Shown here in pieces: positions 46,613-56,830 of a stretch of 64,000 bases of DNA (within the stretch, counting starts at the first letter, position 1; each line of letters starts with the position of its first letter). This stretch comes from Phragmites australis (Eukaryota > Streptophyta > Magnoliopsida > Poales > Poaceae), in the NCBI RefSeq assembly GCF_958298935.1, contig NC_084929.1, positions 32,987,501 to 33,051,500 of the forward strand, written 5' to 3'. The notes under the pieces are model-generated. The model ran no database searches. It saw nothing but the letters and a program-made list of their open reading frames with translations, and was not told the DNA's origin. The translations under genes were made by a program, and so were the position numbers.

Positions 46613-46682
46613 GTCGAATGCTACCGAAATCGATTTTTCGGTGCTTTAGTTACCGAAATCGATTTTTGGTATTTAAGGTACC

Positions 46683-48147
46683 TATCGGAGGATTAACTCC
46701 TATCGCAGGGATCCCGAGAGACCCCTTTTTAGAGATTCGGCCGGGGGAATGATCCTGAATAAGTTCGTCGGAGAAATAAATGGGAATGAATGCAAATGGC
46801 CGGTGGTGGGGATGTCGACCTAGTGCAAGGAGAAGTAAATGCACTGAAATTTAGACAGGTTCGGACCCGCACGGGAGCGTAATACCCTACTCCTGTATGG
46901 TTGCTATAACTATTCTGAGGAAGTCCCTCAAGGATGTTGCTGCTTATAAGAATATTGGCCTAACTAAGAACTTGAGGCTCCTTGTTTTTCGGCTGGAACT
47001 GTGCTCAGCTTTACTCACAGTGTCTCTCCTCGTTGGTCTAGTTCGTTGTGTGGTTGGTGTTCTTACGCCGTTGTTGATCTTCTCTGAGAGAGTTCTTGTG
47101 TCTCTTCTTCCAGTGCCCCTTGCTTCTGAGTCGCCGGCTATTTTAAGTATCCGCCGGCCGAGACATGTCCCGAACGAGAAGGAGGGGGCACAAGTTCCAA
47201 GACGCCATGACTGAAAAATGCGTCATCATTTCTTCTGGGTGAAGTGACCGGGGGTGGAAAATGCATCGCACGCCCGGTCATCTATCACCATAAACGCCCT
47301 GGCAACAGGCGCCGTGAAGAGGGCCCACCGGGCAGCCGCAGAGCAACCCGGCGTGCCCGCCCTGTCTTGTTTCTCTGCCACAGCAGTGCGGCAGACGGAA
47401 CGTCTTGATCCTCGCGATGTTATCCCAAGACAAACTGGATGACACGGGACGGGACCCGTGCAATTAATGACCCCACGCCTCTCTGCCAAAACATGGCAGG
47501 AACTGACGCTGCGGCGGGAGCAGTTGGAGGTGTCAGGCTACGCACGCTCATTAAATGCGGCCTCGGACCTCCGACTGATTGACACCTCATCGGCGGGCCC
47601 CTCGGGGGACTTTCTGGGTCGTCGGGGCACCGAGTGCTCAGGGGTACTGTTCGCATCCCCGAGCACTCTCTCCCGAGCGCGCCTATTCTTGTCCTTGGGG
47701 TACCGAGTGCTCGGGGGTACTGTTCACCTCCCCGAGCACTCTTGCCCGAAACTTCGGGGAACTGAGTGCTCGGAGACTGCAACGTGCAGCCTCGAGCACT
47801 CTCTCCCGAGCACTCTTGTATGGATCTTCGGGGAACCGAGTGCTCGGGAGCTGCCGCACGCAGCCCCGAGCACTCTCTCCCGAAACTTAGCTCTTCTGAT
47901 CATCAGGGGACTAGGGTGCTCGGGGGTGACCGGGCACCTCCCCGAGCACTTTCTTCCCGGTACTTAGACTCTGTGGATCATCGGGGAACTGAGGTGATCG
48001 GGGACCACTGACTGTGGCCCCGAGTACCTTCTTCCGGGATTTGAGCTTTTCTCATCCTACAGGAGGGACCTCGCAGGATGGCGCCATGTGGCGGATGGCT
48101 GGCCTGGCCTCGGGACTCAAGGACCACCGGTTCCTGATACACCGACA
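46683..48147 (+). mobile_element. Solo LTR, 1465 bp, with perfect 5-bp target duplication
   Basis: Begins TATCGGAGGATTAACTCC (an altered TGTCGG end) and ends TGATACACCGACA, so the ends are the inverted pair TGTCGG/CCGACA. GTACC stands directly before (46678-46682) and directly after (48148-48152). No internal retroelement sequence is attached. The intact duplication but altered first bases suggest moderate age. The second half carries a palindromic tandem array (separate entry). Short open frames inside are compositional. Confidence 0.8.
47590..48035 (+). repeat. Array of palindromic CCGAGTGCTCGG units within the solo LTR
   Basis: Unit cores lie at about 47630, 47703, 47762, 47836, 47911 and 47988, spaced 59-77 bases. 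Each has (A)CCGAGTGCTCGGGG followed by an arm ending CCCCGAGCACTCTCTCCCG. Every unit can form a hairpin through CGAGTGCTCGGGG and CCCCGAGCACTC. The last two units are more decayed. Confidence 0.75.
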
Positions 48148-48234
48148 GTACCGAATACATGTATTAGATTTGTAAATACGTCTATATATTATCTATTTTA
48201 GCAAATACTATAGCGTTTATCATCTATTTTTAAT

Positions 48235-48735
48235 TTTTAAATAGTAAATATGATAACGTATGGTATCTATTTTTAATTTTTGCCCCATTTTTAAAGGAAA
48301 CCTGCACGGCCCGCATCACTCGCTGCCGCCATCCGTCAGTCCGTGCACCAGCTCGAGTCGCAATGTCAACGACGGCCCAACGCGCATTGCTCCGGCCGTG
48401 GCTTCCAAAATCACAGCAGCTAGAAGAGCGGGAACCCGCCCGCCCTCTTCCACTCCCAGACTCCCAGTCCCAGCCAGCCAGCCAGCCGCGCGGCAGACAG
48501 ACGCATCAAAACACACGGCACGGCAGCGCGCCGCATCCTTCCAGGCTCCAGTCCCCTTCTCGGCTTCTCTTCCCTCCCCGGCAATTAATGCCGCCAACAA
48601 CCAGATCCAGCCCCCCGGAAACCTAACCAAACAAATACCCTCTTCCCATTCCGCCCCTCCCCCGCGCATCATGCCATTCCGTCCCACGATCACATCCCCG
48701 CCGCCGCCGCCGCCGACGACGAGGGGGAGAGAGCC
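48235..48735 (+). other. Promoter and 5' UTR zone of the ATL gene
   Basis: GC-rich from about 48300, with overlapping frames in both directions that end or overlap the ATL start and show no domain. Immediately before the ATG is a run of CCG triplets (about 48699-48715), common in grass 5' UTRs. Confidence 0.45.
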
Positions 48736-49347
48736 ATGTCCATCCTCGACCCGCTCGCCTCGCTCGGGCTCGGGTACGCCATCGCCATCGCGTTCGGCTT
48801 CCTCGTGCTGCTCGCGTCGGTGCTGCTCGTCTCCTACTTCTGCCTCCGCCGCGGGGCCGGCGAGGGGCTGGGGGGCGACGGCGGAGGCGGCGGAGGCTCC
48901 GCGCGGCACGCCGCCTCCTCCGCCTCCAGCTCGGGGCACATCTCCATCACCGTGCCCCGCGTCGTCTTCGTGGCGGAGGACTACGACTCCCCGGGGTCCT
49001 CCTCCCGCGGCGCCGCTGCCGCTGCCTCGCCCGTCGGGCTCGACCCCGCCGTCATCGCGTCGTACCCGAGGGTGCCCTTCTCCAGGGCCGCGGCGGGGGC
49101 GGACGCTGAGGCCGCGTGCTCGATCTGCCTCAGCGAGTACAGGGAGGGGGAGATGCTGCGGGTGATGCCCGAGTGCAGGCACAGGTTCCACCTAGCGTGC
49201 CTCGACGCGTGGCTGCGGCGGAGCGCGTCGTGTCCCGTGTGCCGGTCCTCGCCCATCCCCACCCCCGTCGCCACCCCGCTCTCTACCCCACTCTCGGAGC
49301 TCGTCCCGTTATCGCAGTACGCTGCCGATCGTCGCCGGAGCAGGTGA
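48736..49347 (+). CDS. ATL-family RING-H2 E3 ubiquitin ligase
   Basis: An intronless gene of 203 residues from the ATG at 48736. One transmembrane segment (about residues 13-37, YAIAIAFGFLVLLASVLLVS) follows a short N-terminus. Then comes a Gly/Ser-rich linker, the GLD signature at 101-103 (GLDPAVIASYP), and a complete RING-H2 finger: C128, C131, C147, H149, H152, C155, C166, C169, with the Trp (W159) that contacts E2 enzymes. The tail repeats PTPVATPLSTPLSELVPLS. This is the standard ATL arrangement of TM, GLD and RING-H2; such ligases sit in membranes and ubiquitinate partners in defence, sugar or hormone responses. It looks like the ATL66/67 branch by memory. Intronless structure is typical. 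Confidence 0.92.
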   Translation: MSILDPLASLGLGYAIAIAFGFLVLLASVLLVSYFCLRRGAGEGLGGDGGGGGGSARHAASSASSSGHISITVPRVVFVAEDYDSPGSSSRGAAAAASPVGLDPAVIASYPRVPFSRAAAGADAEAACSICLSEYREGEMLRVMPECRHRFHLACLDAWLRRSASCPVCRSSPIPTPVATPLSTPLSELVPLSQYAADRRRSR

Positions 49348-50114
49348 TGGGGATTGCCATTTCACGCTCTTCATTCTTTTCGTTTTAATCCCGTTTGCTG
49401 CTGTTTATCAACGATGGGATGCAGTGCTGACTGTTGCATTTGTCGGGACAGGTTTGGGTGATCCATCGGTGATGCTTAGCGTTTTTAATCTGTCGGGTTA
49501 GAACTGCCGTAGCTTAGAGAAAGTTTTGCTTGGAAGCAGCACATTGTTGACCTAAGGCCGGCAATCAGTGTACATTCATTCTTCTTCCATTCTAATATAG
49601 CTTCTATCATGTGAGGTTACCCGTGACCTATAGTTGTATGTGCAAGATCAATCTCCGAATCATCTTGTTCCATTTATATGAATTATATATTGCAATGTTC
49701 TTGTATGTTGGCTACCCTTACTTTGGTAGCAAGAAAATGAAAGAAAAACCTGCTATTTCTCAACAAAATGTAGGAGTATTTCTGTGCAAGCAAGTTACTA
49801 GCATCTCAAAGGAAGCATATTGTAACGGAAGGTGGAGCATTCCTCAGTATTACTCTTAGTTATTGAGATATTTCTGGGTATTAGAGACTTCTGATCCCGC
49901 ATGACAGATAATTTGGAGCATTGATTTTGCAATCACGATGAATCAATTTTGTTTCTGTTGTCATAAATCGAATTCATAGTTTATCTACCTTAGTAAACTA
50001 TTAATCTGCAATGTGTTCAAGAGAAGCACCTAAACTTCTGAATGAAACTATGCCCCTACTATTTCAAACATATTTATTACGGAAAACTCCGTTTTTCAAT
50101 TTTTAATTGATATA
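49348..50114. other. 3' flank of the ATL gene
   Basis: AT-rich, presumably 3' UTR and beyond. No other feature seen before the LINE insertion. Confidence 0.4.
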
Positions 50115-51052
50115 GTTCACTTCACTCTTTGCTTTGGTGATGGATGAGGTCACAAGAGATATACAAGGTGATATCCCATGGTGTATGCTCTTTGCAGATG
50201 ATGTGGTGCTAGTCGACGATAGTCGGACGGGGGTAAATGGAAAGTTGGAGCTGTGGAGACAGACCTTGGAGTCGAAGGGTTTTAGGCTTAGTAAAACTAA
50301 AACTGAGTACATGAGGTGCGATTTTAGTACTACTAGGCACGAGGAGGATGAGGTTTGCCTTGACGGGCAGGTGATACCTCAGAAGGATACCTTTCGATAT
50401 TTGGGGTCGATGCTGCAGAAGGATGGTGAAATCGATGAAGATGTGAGCCATCGAATCAAAGCCGGATGGATGAAGTGGCGCCAAGCTTCCGGCGTCCTCT
50501 GCGACAAGAGAGTACCACAGAAGCTAAAAGGTAGGTTCTATAGGACGGTAATTAGACCTGTGATGTTGTATGGCGCAGAATGTTGGCCAACTAAAAGGCG
50601 ACATGTCCAACGGTTGAGTGTAGCGGAGATGCGCATGCTGAGATGGATGTGTGGCCACACAAGAAAGGATCGGGTTCGGAATGATGACATACGTGATAAA
50701 GTTGGTGTAGCACCAATTGAAGAGAAGCTTGTCCAACATCGTTTGAGATGGTTTGGGCATATACAACGCAGGCCCTCAGAAGCGCCTGTACATAGCGGAA
50801 GAATAAAGCGTGCGGATAATGTCAAAAGAGGTCGAGGTAGACCAAACTTGACATGAGAGGAGTCTGTAAAGAGGGATCTGAAAGACTGGAATATCACCAA
50901 AGAACTAGCCATGTACAGGGGTGCGTGGAAGTTAGCTATCCACGTGCCAGAGCCATGACTAGACTTGCAAGATCTTATGGGTTTCATCTCTAGTCTACCC
51001 CAACTTGTTTGGAACTGAAAGGCTTTGTTGTTGTTGTTGTTCACTTCACTCT
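50115..51052 (+). mobile_element. 5'-truncated RTE-type LINE with 14-bp target duplication
   Basis: GTTCACTTCACTCT flanks the insert exactly (50115-50128 and 51039-51052). The insert encodes the C-terminal part of a reverse transcriptase: [11 protein letters not shown] (the FADD core at 50191-50202), then [81 protein letters not shown] and [13 protein letters not shown]. An open frame without an ATG runs to a TGA at about 50856, where family members have Trp; coding similarity resumes beyond (ESVKRDLKDWNITKELAM). It ends in a GTT/TTG repeat tail, characteristic of plant RTE elements. The exact duplication and nearly intact frame suggest a relatively recent insertion. It cannot move by itself. 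Confidence 0.9.
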
Positions 51053-52910
51053 ATTGATTAGCCTGAAATCTCAAATGCTATCCTAGTAGGTTGAATTATT
51101 CATATTTTCTATCTCTGGTCCATAGATTTCTGGCTAAACGTTTTCATTTTGCATATGAATTTTGTTCGCTTCTCTTGTCTGTTGGTTTCCAAGATTAGTA
51201 CACCAATTGTAACTAGCTGATAACATGAACCAGTAAGTGAGAATGTATGCCATACCTGATTTGGGTTCTTCTAAGGTAATTTACATATAGATGGTAAGAT
51301 GTTTTCATGCTAGTGAACTATTGTGACCTCCCACAGTTTGGTTGCTAGTTGCAGACTTGGACAACTACCAAACGAACAATGAAACTGATATTGTACTCTA
51401 GTACAATGATCAGTTGGTGTTGAAGTTATTTTGTTGTGAATCTTCATTTTCTATCTATCACTATGCAACAAGAGTCATGGTGATACTCCCTTTTCTTTTA
51501 TCTGTTTCTTTTTCTTTTCCGGGATGGGGGACTGTATATTCCAATCTTATCCACTCTCTTATTATTCCATTCACATGTGGGGGGTCAGACAACTAATAAA
51601 TTTGGATGCCATTTGGAGTTAACTCTGTGATGTTGGAGGTTGGCATAACGCTACCACTACTATGACCCCCACTTCATTCGTAGGAATCTCAAGGGTTGTG
51701 TTCATGTGGGGCTGAGAACCAATAATGCATGATAAAGAAATTATTGATGTTCTTGCCTGTCCCTATTGTATCTAGCTGGTTATATTTGAACAAGCGACGT
51801 TGTGTAGGGAAAGGCTTTCTTTATAGTAACAAATATGGCATTTGTGCTTATTTGCATTCAGAGCCTGGCTACATTTTCTGTTGGTGAGAGCTAGACAACT
51901 TGACTGTAGGATTCTATTATACGAATTGGTTATTACTTATTATTAGTATTTGACATCTGTGGATTATGTGCTGAATTTTCTAATTATTGTATTAAAGTAA
52001 TTTTTTTGCAGGCCATCGTGCCAAAGTAGGTTGATATTTTTGTAGTTCAAATTCTGAATCAAACTTTTCTGTCACATTAGCTTTAATTGATCTCGTCCGG
52101 AGGTATCTTTGTAATTTTATTACTCTTTTGTTGGAAACATTACCATTAGAAGATATGATATGGACATTCAACCTTTTTCATAATATCTAGGTTTATATTT
52201 GTCGTGATCAGTTTGTACAGGGAAGCCTCTGTATTCATTTTGTGTTCTGTTACTTGGTTTTATATTTCTACATGTTATATTTCTACATGTTTTAATGATG
52301 CATTCATAGCACCTATTTTCTGTTGTTTATAGAAACTATCTTCTTTGCATATTTGGTATCCGGAGAGTAAGTTCTTCTGCTACTATCAACTGCCGTCTTT
52401 TAACTCCTTCCTCTGCCAGCGTTTATGCTGATTCCGAAGTAGTTACTTTATGTTTTAGTCTACCCAAACCTGGCACCGGCAGTGCTAGGTTTCCAGCTTC
52501 AGGATGTCTCTTAAGATGATCTTGCACCCACTGTTGTTGTGAAACAAGGAATTTAGACAACAACAGCAGTTATTACTGATATTGCACACAAGCCACGAAC
52601 ATCCTTTATCTGAAATGAAACAGTATCCGTGTACCATGGATACCGTTTATCCCTTTCATGACATGTCTTCAGCTGCCTTCAGCTACTCAGTCTCAACTCA
52701 TGTGCATTTCATAATAATTTACAAATTTCAGAAAGAATCCATTAAGCTAAGATATTGTTCACTTGCTAAAAAATGTAGCATCATAATCTAAGCATGGAAA
52801 CGTAACATATAAAGTATTTCTACAACCTACATAACAATCTAGAGTTGATCTACAAAAGGGAAAGGAGTAAGCCTCAAAATCATATGCAAATGACCCGTTG
52901 AAAAGGATCC
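51053..52910. other. Intergenic, possibly transcribed flank of the ATL gene
   Basis: AT-rich with no domain-bearing frame. A strong acceptor-like site (TTTTTTTGCAG, ending 52011) is discussed under findings. Confidence 0.3.
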
Positions 52911-53450
52911 GTAACGTCTTGAGAGGGGTAAATTAGAATATTTAAAAATTAATCTAATTGGTTTAAAAGAATTCACAAGATAAATTTATATTAATTTCTA
53001 TTTAAATGTGCTTTACTTTTATCTAGTGCATATTCTATTGTTTAAAAGGTTTACAACTTATAATCAATCCTAGTAAACTACTCTAAGAAAGTAAATGCAT
53101 AAAGATAGATTACAAGAATATAAATATGAAAGCGTAAAGATGGTAGAGAAAATAAACTCGGTATAAGAGATTTTTATCACGTGGTATCGATGATATGAAT
53201 GTTACCTCTAGTCTATGTTGGAGCTCTACTACGGATATACTCTCGATTGTCAAGACTTTTCTGGCCACAGCTCTGGAGTCATCAAGTCAAAAAACAAGGC
53301 CTCAACCTGAATGAGCCATTAACAATAAATATAAGGTCTCATCACTAGCCGAGACCTTATCATCGTCTTCACTTCGGAGCTTAAGCTAACAGGGCAAGGG
53401 TCTCTGCGTCATTGTACACGTATCTTGTCGTTGTTTCGCTCTATTTTGCC
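52911..53450. repeat. Degenerate LTR-type repeat (copy B of the family at 41830)
   Basis: Carries the same ordered phrases as 41830-42560, including GAGAATAAACTCGG, ATGATATGAATG, CCTCTAGTCTATGTTGGAGCTC and, near the end, ACTTCGGAGCTTAAGC and GGGCAAGGGTCTC. No clear termini. Confidence 0.5.
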
Positions 53451-53843
53451 ATTATTTTTCTTCTTGAATTTATAGTGGTTGCTCTTGGTTTTGGTCTTAT
53501 AGTTGGACATGGTATAGATGTTGGAGGTCTTGTTTGAGAGATTCATGATCTTTTTCTTCTCCTTAATCTTCTTGACTTGCTTGCATTGAAAATACTTGTG
53601 ACCTTCTTGATGACACTTTGTAAGTTTTTTCACTATGGTAACATGATTATCTTGAGAAGGTTAGACATGATTCTTGTTCTTTAATCTTGTCAAGTCCTCC
53701 TTAAGTTTCTCCACTTCTTGTTTGAGCTCATTATTTTTGTTAGAATTTTATTATAGTTAGTGATCAATTAGCAATAGGTGTCTTAACCAAAGGGGCATAT
53801 CCTTTGGTGGAGAGTCATGTCTCTCCAATGGCACCCCTTCATC
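53451..53843. other. Intergenic, possibly interior of the same LTR family
   Basis: The minus strand gives short Lys/Asn-rich frames (for example CHQEGHKYFQCKQVKK near 53600, which resembles a zinc-knuckle fragment). This is too short and biased to call. Confidence 0.3.
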
Positions 53844-54236
53844 ATATATATATATATATAGGAAAACTAGTATGTACTCCTGGGTGTATGTACTCCCACC
53901 TCTCATATACCACTTTTACACATGTGTTATACTTCTTTATCACTTTAAATATACTTCATTAGTAATTATAAGATACTACAATACAAATCCCACGAATTTT
54001 TTTATGAAATTCCATGATTTTTATCTTAATTTGCGTATATACTTCTTTTATGTATAAAAAAGAGTATATAGCAAAAATAAAAGGCTAACATTGAATTTTT
54101 TTTCATACAACTCATATTGGAGTATCTTAGAATTAGTATTAGAGTATACTAAAAATGATAAAAGAGTATAAAGTGTTTGTTTAGGTGGTATATTGCATGT
54201 GGGAGTACATACTCCTAGGAGTATAGAATAGGTGTC

Positions 54237-54302
<66 letters not shown>

Positions 54303-54314
54303 ATATATATATAT
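53844..54314. mobile_element. MITE inserted in an (AT)n tract
   Basis: Inverted ends: TATGTACTCC..GGTGTATGTACTCCCAC at 53869-53900 against GTGGGAGTACATACTCCTAG..AGTATAGAATAGG at 54199-54231. The unit of about 363 bases sits between TATATA runs (53844-53860 and 54237-54314), consistent with a preference for TA targets. The interior is AT-rich with no coding capacity; a further sub-repeat (AGTATACTAAAAATGATAAA, matched inversely by TTTATCACTTTAAATATACT) adds to the foldback. Confidence 0.65.
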
Positions 54315-54329
54315 GTAAACATCTCATTG

Positions 54330-54520
54330 AATAAATACAAGAGTTTCATTCTTTCTACTCTATTCTTTGAGTTCAATCTCTCCATTCTTAACACGTTATC
54401 AGCACGCTTCACCACTGAGCAAAAACACAGAACAAGAATAAAGGGCCGATCAGCCACCACAAGAACCAGAGCAGATTCGAAGGTCCCTCTCAGATTAAGG
54501 TAAAAGAAAGAAGATGGATC
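54330..54520 (+). other. Possible copia-type LTR end and leader
   Basis: AATACAAGAGTTTCATTCT, a T-rich stretch and then TTAACACGTTATCAGCACG (to 54406) resemble the end of an LTR and the adjacent leader in many plant copia elements. No gag or pol sequence follows, so only a fragment remains. Termini not resolved. Confidence 0.4.
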
Positions 54521-55140
54521 CTCTTCATCCACTGCCGGCTCCACTGTGGCTACCCCTACTGCGCCGATCGATCGCACCCTCCGCCGCTCCAACATCGGCG
54601 GCCCGGCCCCTCTGCACGACGGCTCGGTTGCTCCTCCGCCCGGCGACCCGGCCACCAGCTCCGCACGACGGGTCGGCCGCCCGCTCCCCACGGCAGCTCG
54701 ACCACCCTCCCCGGCGGCCCGGCCATCCGCTCCGCACGGTTGCTCAGCTGGCACGCCAACAGTCACGGCGTCGACGGCCGACGCCGCCTCGGCCTCCCCT
54801 CCCGTCGGCTCCGTTGCCGCCGATGCTTTGGCCTCCCCTCTCGTCGGCTCAGCCGCCGCCGACGCCTCGGCCCCTCTCTCCACGGCGGCTCGGCTCGGCC
54901 ACCGCCAACGCCGCCTCGGCCCCCGCTCCACGGTGGCTTGGCCACCGCTCCCCCCTTTCACTGCCGGCTCTGGCTTCCAAGGACCGGAGTGGATCCGGCG
55001 ATCCAACCTCCAGCGGCCTACTCCGGTGGCTTGCTCCGGCCCTCCCCTCTGCCATCGGCTCGGCCTCAACATTGGCCGGCCCGGCTCCATACAGCGGTGA
55101 TGGCGGCACAAAAGGCTGGTTAGGGTTTGGCTAACGCTAA
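54521..55140. repeat. GC-rich low-complexity block, no gene recognised
   Basis: Rich in GCC/CCG/TCGGC with internal repeats of about 50-60 bases (CTCGGCCTCCCCTCCCGTCGGCTC and variants from 54780 to 54930). All three plus frames and several minus frames are open here, which marks composition and not coding. A poly-G tract follows near 55165. Confidence 0.5.
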
Positions 55141-56830
55141 CCGACCGGCTTTTATATGGTGCGGGGGGGGGGGGAGCACCACATGGGCTGGGTCGAAAGG
55201 CCAAAAAGGCTGCAGCCCACATTCTTTCGGCCCGTCAGCCAAAAAAAATTCCTAAAAAATGGCATTTTTCAGAAACCCCCCAGGTTTCAGAATATTTGTA
55301 GCCAATTTCAGTATTTATTATTTACAGTTCTATAAAATCACATTATAGCTCATGTCTTTAACTATAATTGTGATTCGTTTTGTTTATGTTGTAAATATAT
55401 ATGTTCCAGTCCCTATTCTCTTTGGCAATTTTGAATAAAACGAAAATGTTAGGGGCCTTTTGTAAAAATAGAGGGTCCATTTTGTACTTATAGAAAAGTT
55501 TAGGGACTAAACTATAAAAATAGGCTTTTGGTAAATACAGAAAAGTTTAGGGGCTAAAGTGCAAAATTGCCATTTTCCTAAATTAAAAACAAATGCGGTT
55601 CACTAGGAAAAGACTTTGCTGATGTGGCTTGGCACGACGGCGCATCGGCTGATGTGGCTGATGACAAGGGCACCACGTCGACTCTGGGTTAGGGAGCAAA
55701 GGGGTATATTTAGATCCTATCTTGGTCGTGTCCTCTAGATCCAACGGCTAAGGGTTGGTGGAATGGGTTAGTCGGTTGGTGGCTTGAACTGAGATGACGG
55801 AGGAGCTCGGGCACGGCGACACACGGTTGGAGTCTTGCCGGACTTGAGCTTTGGCTCGCCGGCAACGACGACGAACAGCGGAAAGGCATCACAGAAGGGC
55901 AACGTGAGCTCACCTATGTGATTCCGAAGACCAGAGAGGCGGCGGGTCAGCCTAGCGATGGCAAACAGCGGGGGCGGCTCATGGGCGTTGACGAAGAGGG
56001 CTTTCTAGCGGCGTAGAGTCGGCGAGGGGCGACGGAATCGATTCCTCACGAGCGTGCGGTGCCAGATCTGGTCTCAGATGCGACGGGGAGGTGGTGAGAG
56101 CGACAGGCGGTGAGCTCGACCATGGGCAGCAATGGCGATGGCGGCGGTGGCTAGTATCCCGATGGCAGTGTGCTAGGGCTAGGTTTTCGAGGAGATGCAA
56201 AAACCAGGGAGCAAAGGCCCCTATTTTTATAGGCGGGCGGCTCGTGGGGCCAGCGAAGGTGGCGGTGGCACGGTTGGAGTCCGGATCGGATTCACGACGG
56301 TGGCGGTCGAATCGGAGATGGGTGACGCTGCGCGCGGTGGAAAAAGGTGCGAGCGCGAAGCAGCGAGGAAAACGGTTTTGGCCAGGGCGCCGCCCGAATG
56401 GATCGAGAACTGGGTTAGGTACGCACGTGGCCCAAGCGGAAGGCGGGGTGAGAAGAGGGGGAAAACAGGCTCCGCTCAAAAAGGAAGGAGAGTGGGCTGT
56501 AAGAAAAAGGAAGAAAAAAGAAAAAGGGAGGGAGATTCGGTCTTGGGAAAGAAAAAAGATTTTACTTTTATGGAATCAATTTCAAACTTCGCAAAAATCT
56601 AAACGGCGCGTCTCGATATTTTTAAAAAATTATTTTTCACACAATAAAACTCTAATACTTTTACTCAGCATGAATACAACACATTAAAATAAATATAACA
56701 TAAATTAATTATTTAATTTAGAAAATAAATTTACACCTAGGGTTTTGAGACAAAGATTAACACCTAAACTAAAAAAAACTTTTTTACTATTTCAAAAAAA
56801 TTAAAAATTAAGATGTTACATCCTATATCA
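55141..56830. other. Unassigned, possibly LTR-element debris
   Basis: An AT-rich part with repeated TAGGG(A/G)CTAAA(C/G)T and AGAAAAGTTTAGGG phrases (55490-55560) is followed by a GC-rich zone (55800-56480) with overlapping open frames in both directions and no domain. AAGATGTTACA near 56810 could be an LTR end, but I found no matching start. Confidence 0.3.

Noticed and set aside
48260..49191. Frames of 301 (+) and 291 (-) codons overlapping the ATL gene
   Set aside because: Out-of-frame and antisense shadows of the GC-rich ATL coding sequence; only the 48736 frame has the RING-H2, TM and GLD elements.
54521..55140. Several long overlapping open frames, some over 180 codons, on both strands
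   Set aside because: Pure GC-rich low-complexity DNA with internal repeats; all frames are open at once, residues are Pro/Ala/Arg/Ser only, and no domain or splice structure exists.
55979..56687. Frames of 166 (-) and 198 (+) codons in a GC-rich zone
   Set aside because: They overlap antiparallel, have no domain and lie in probable retroelement debris.
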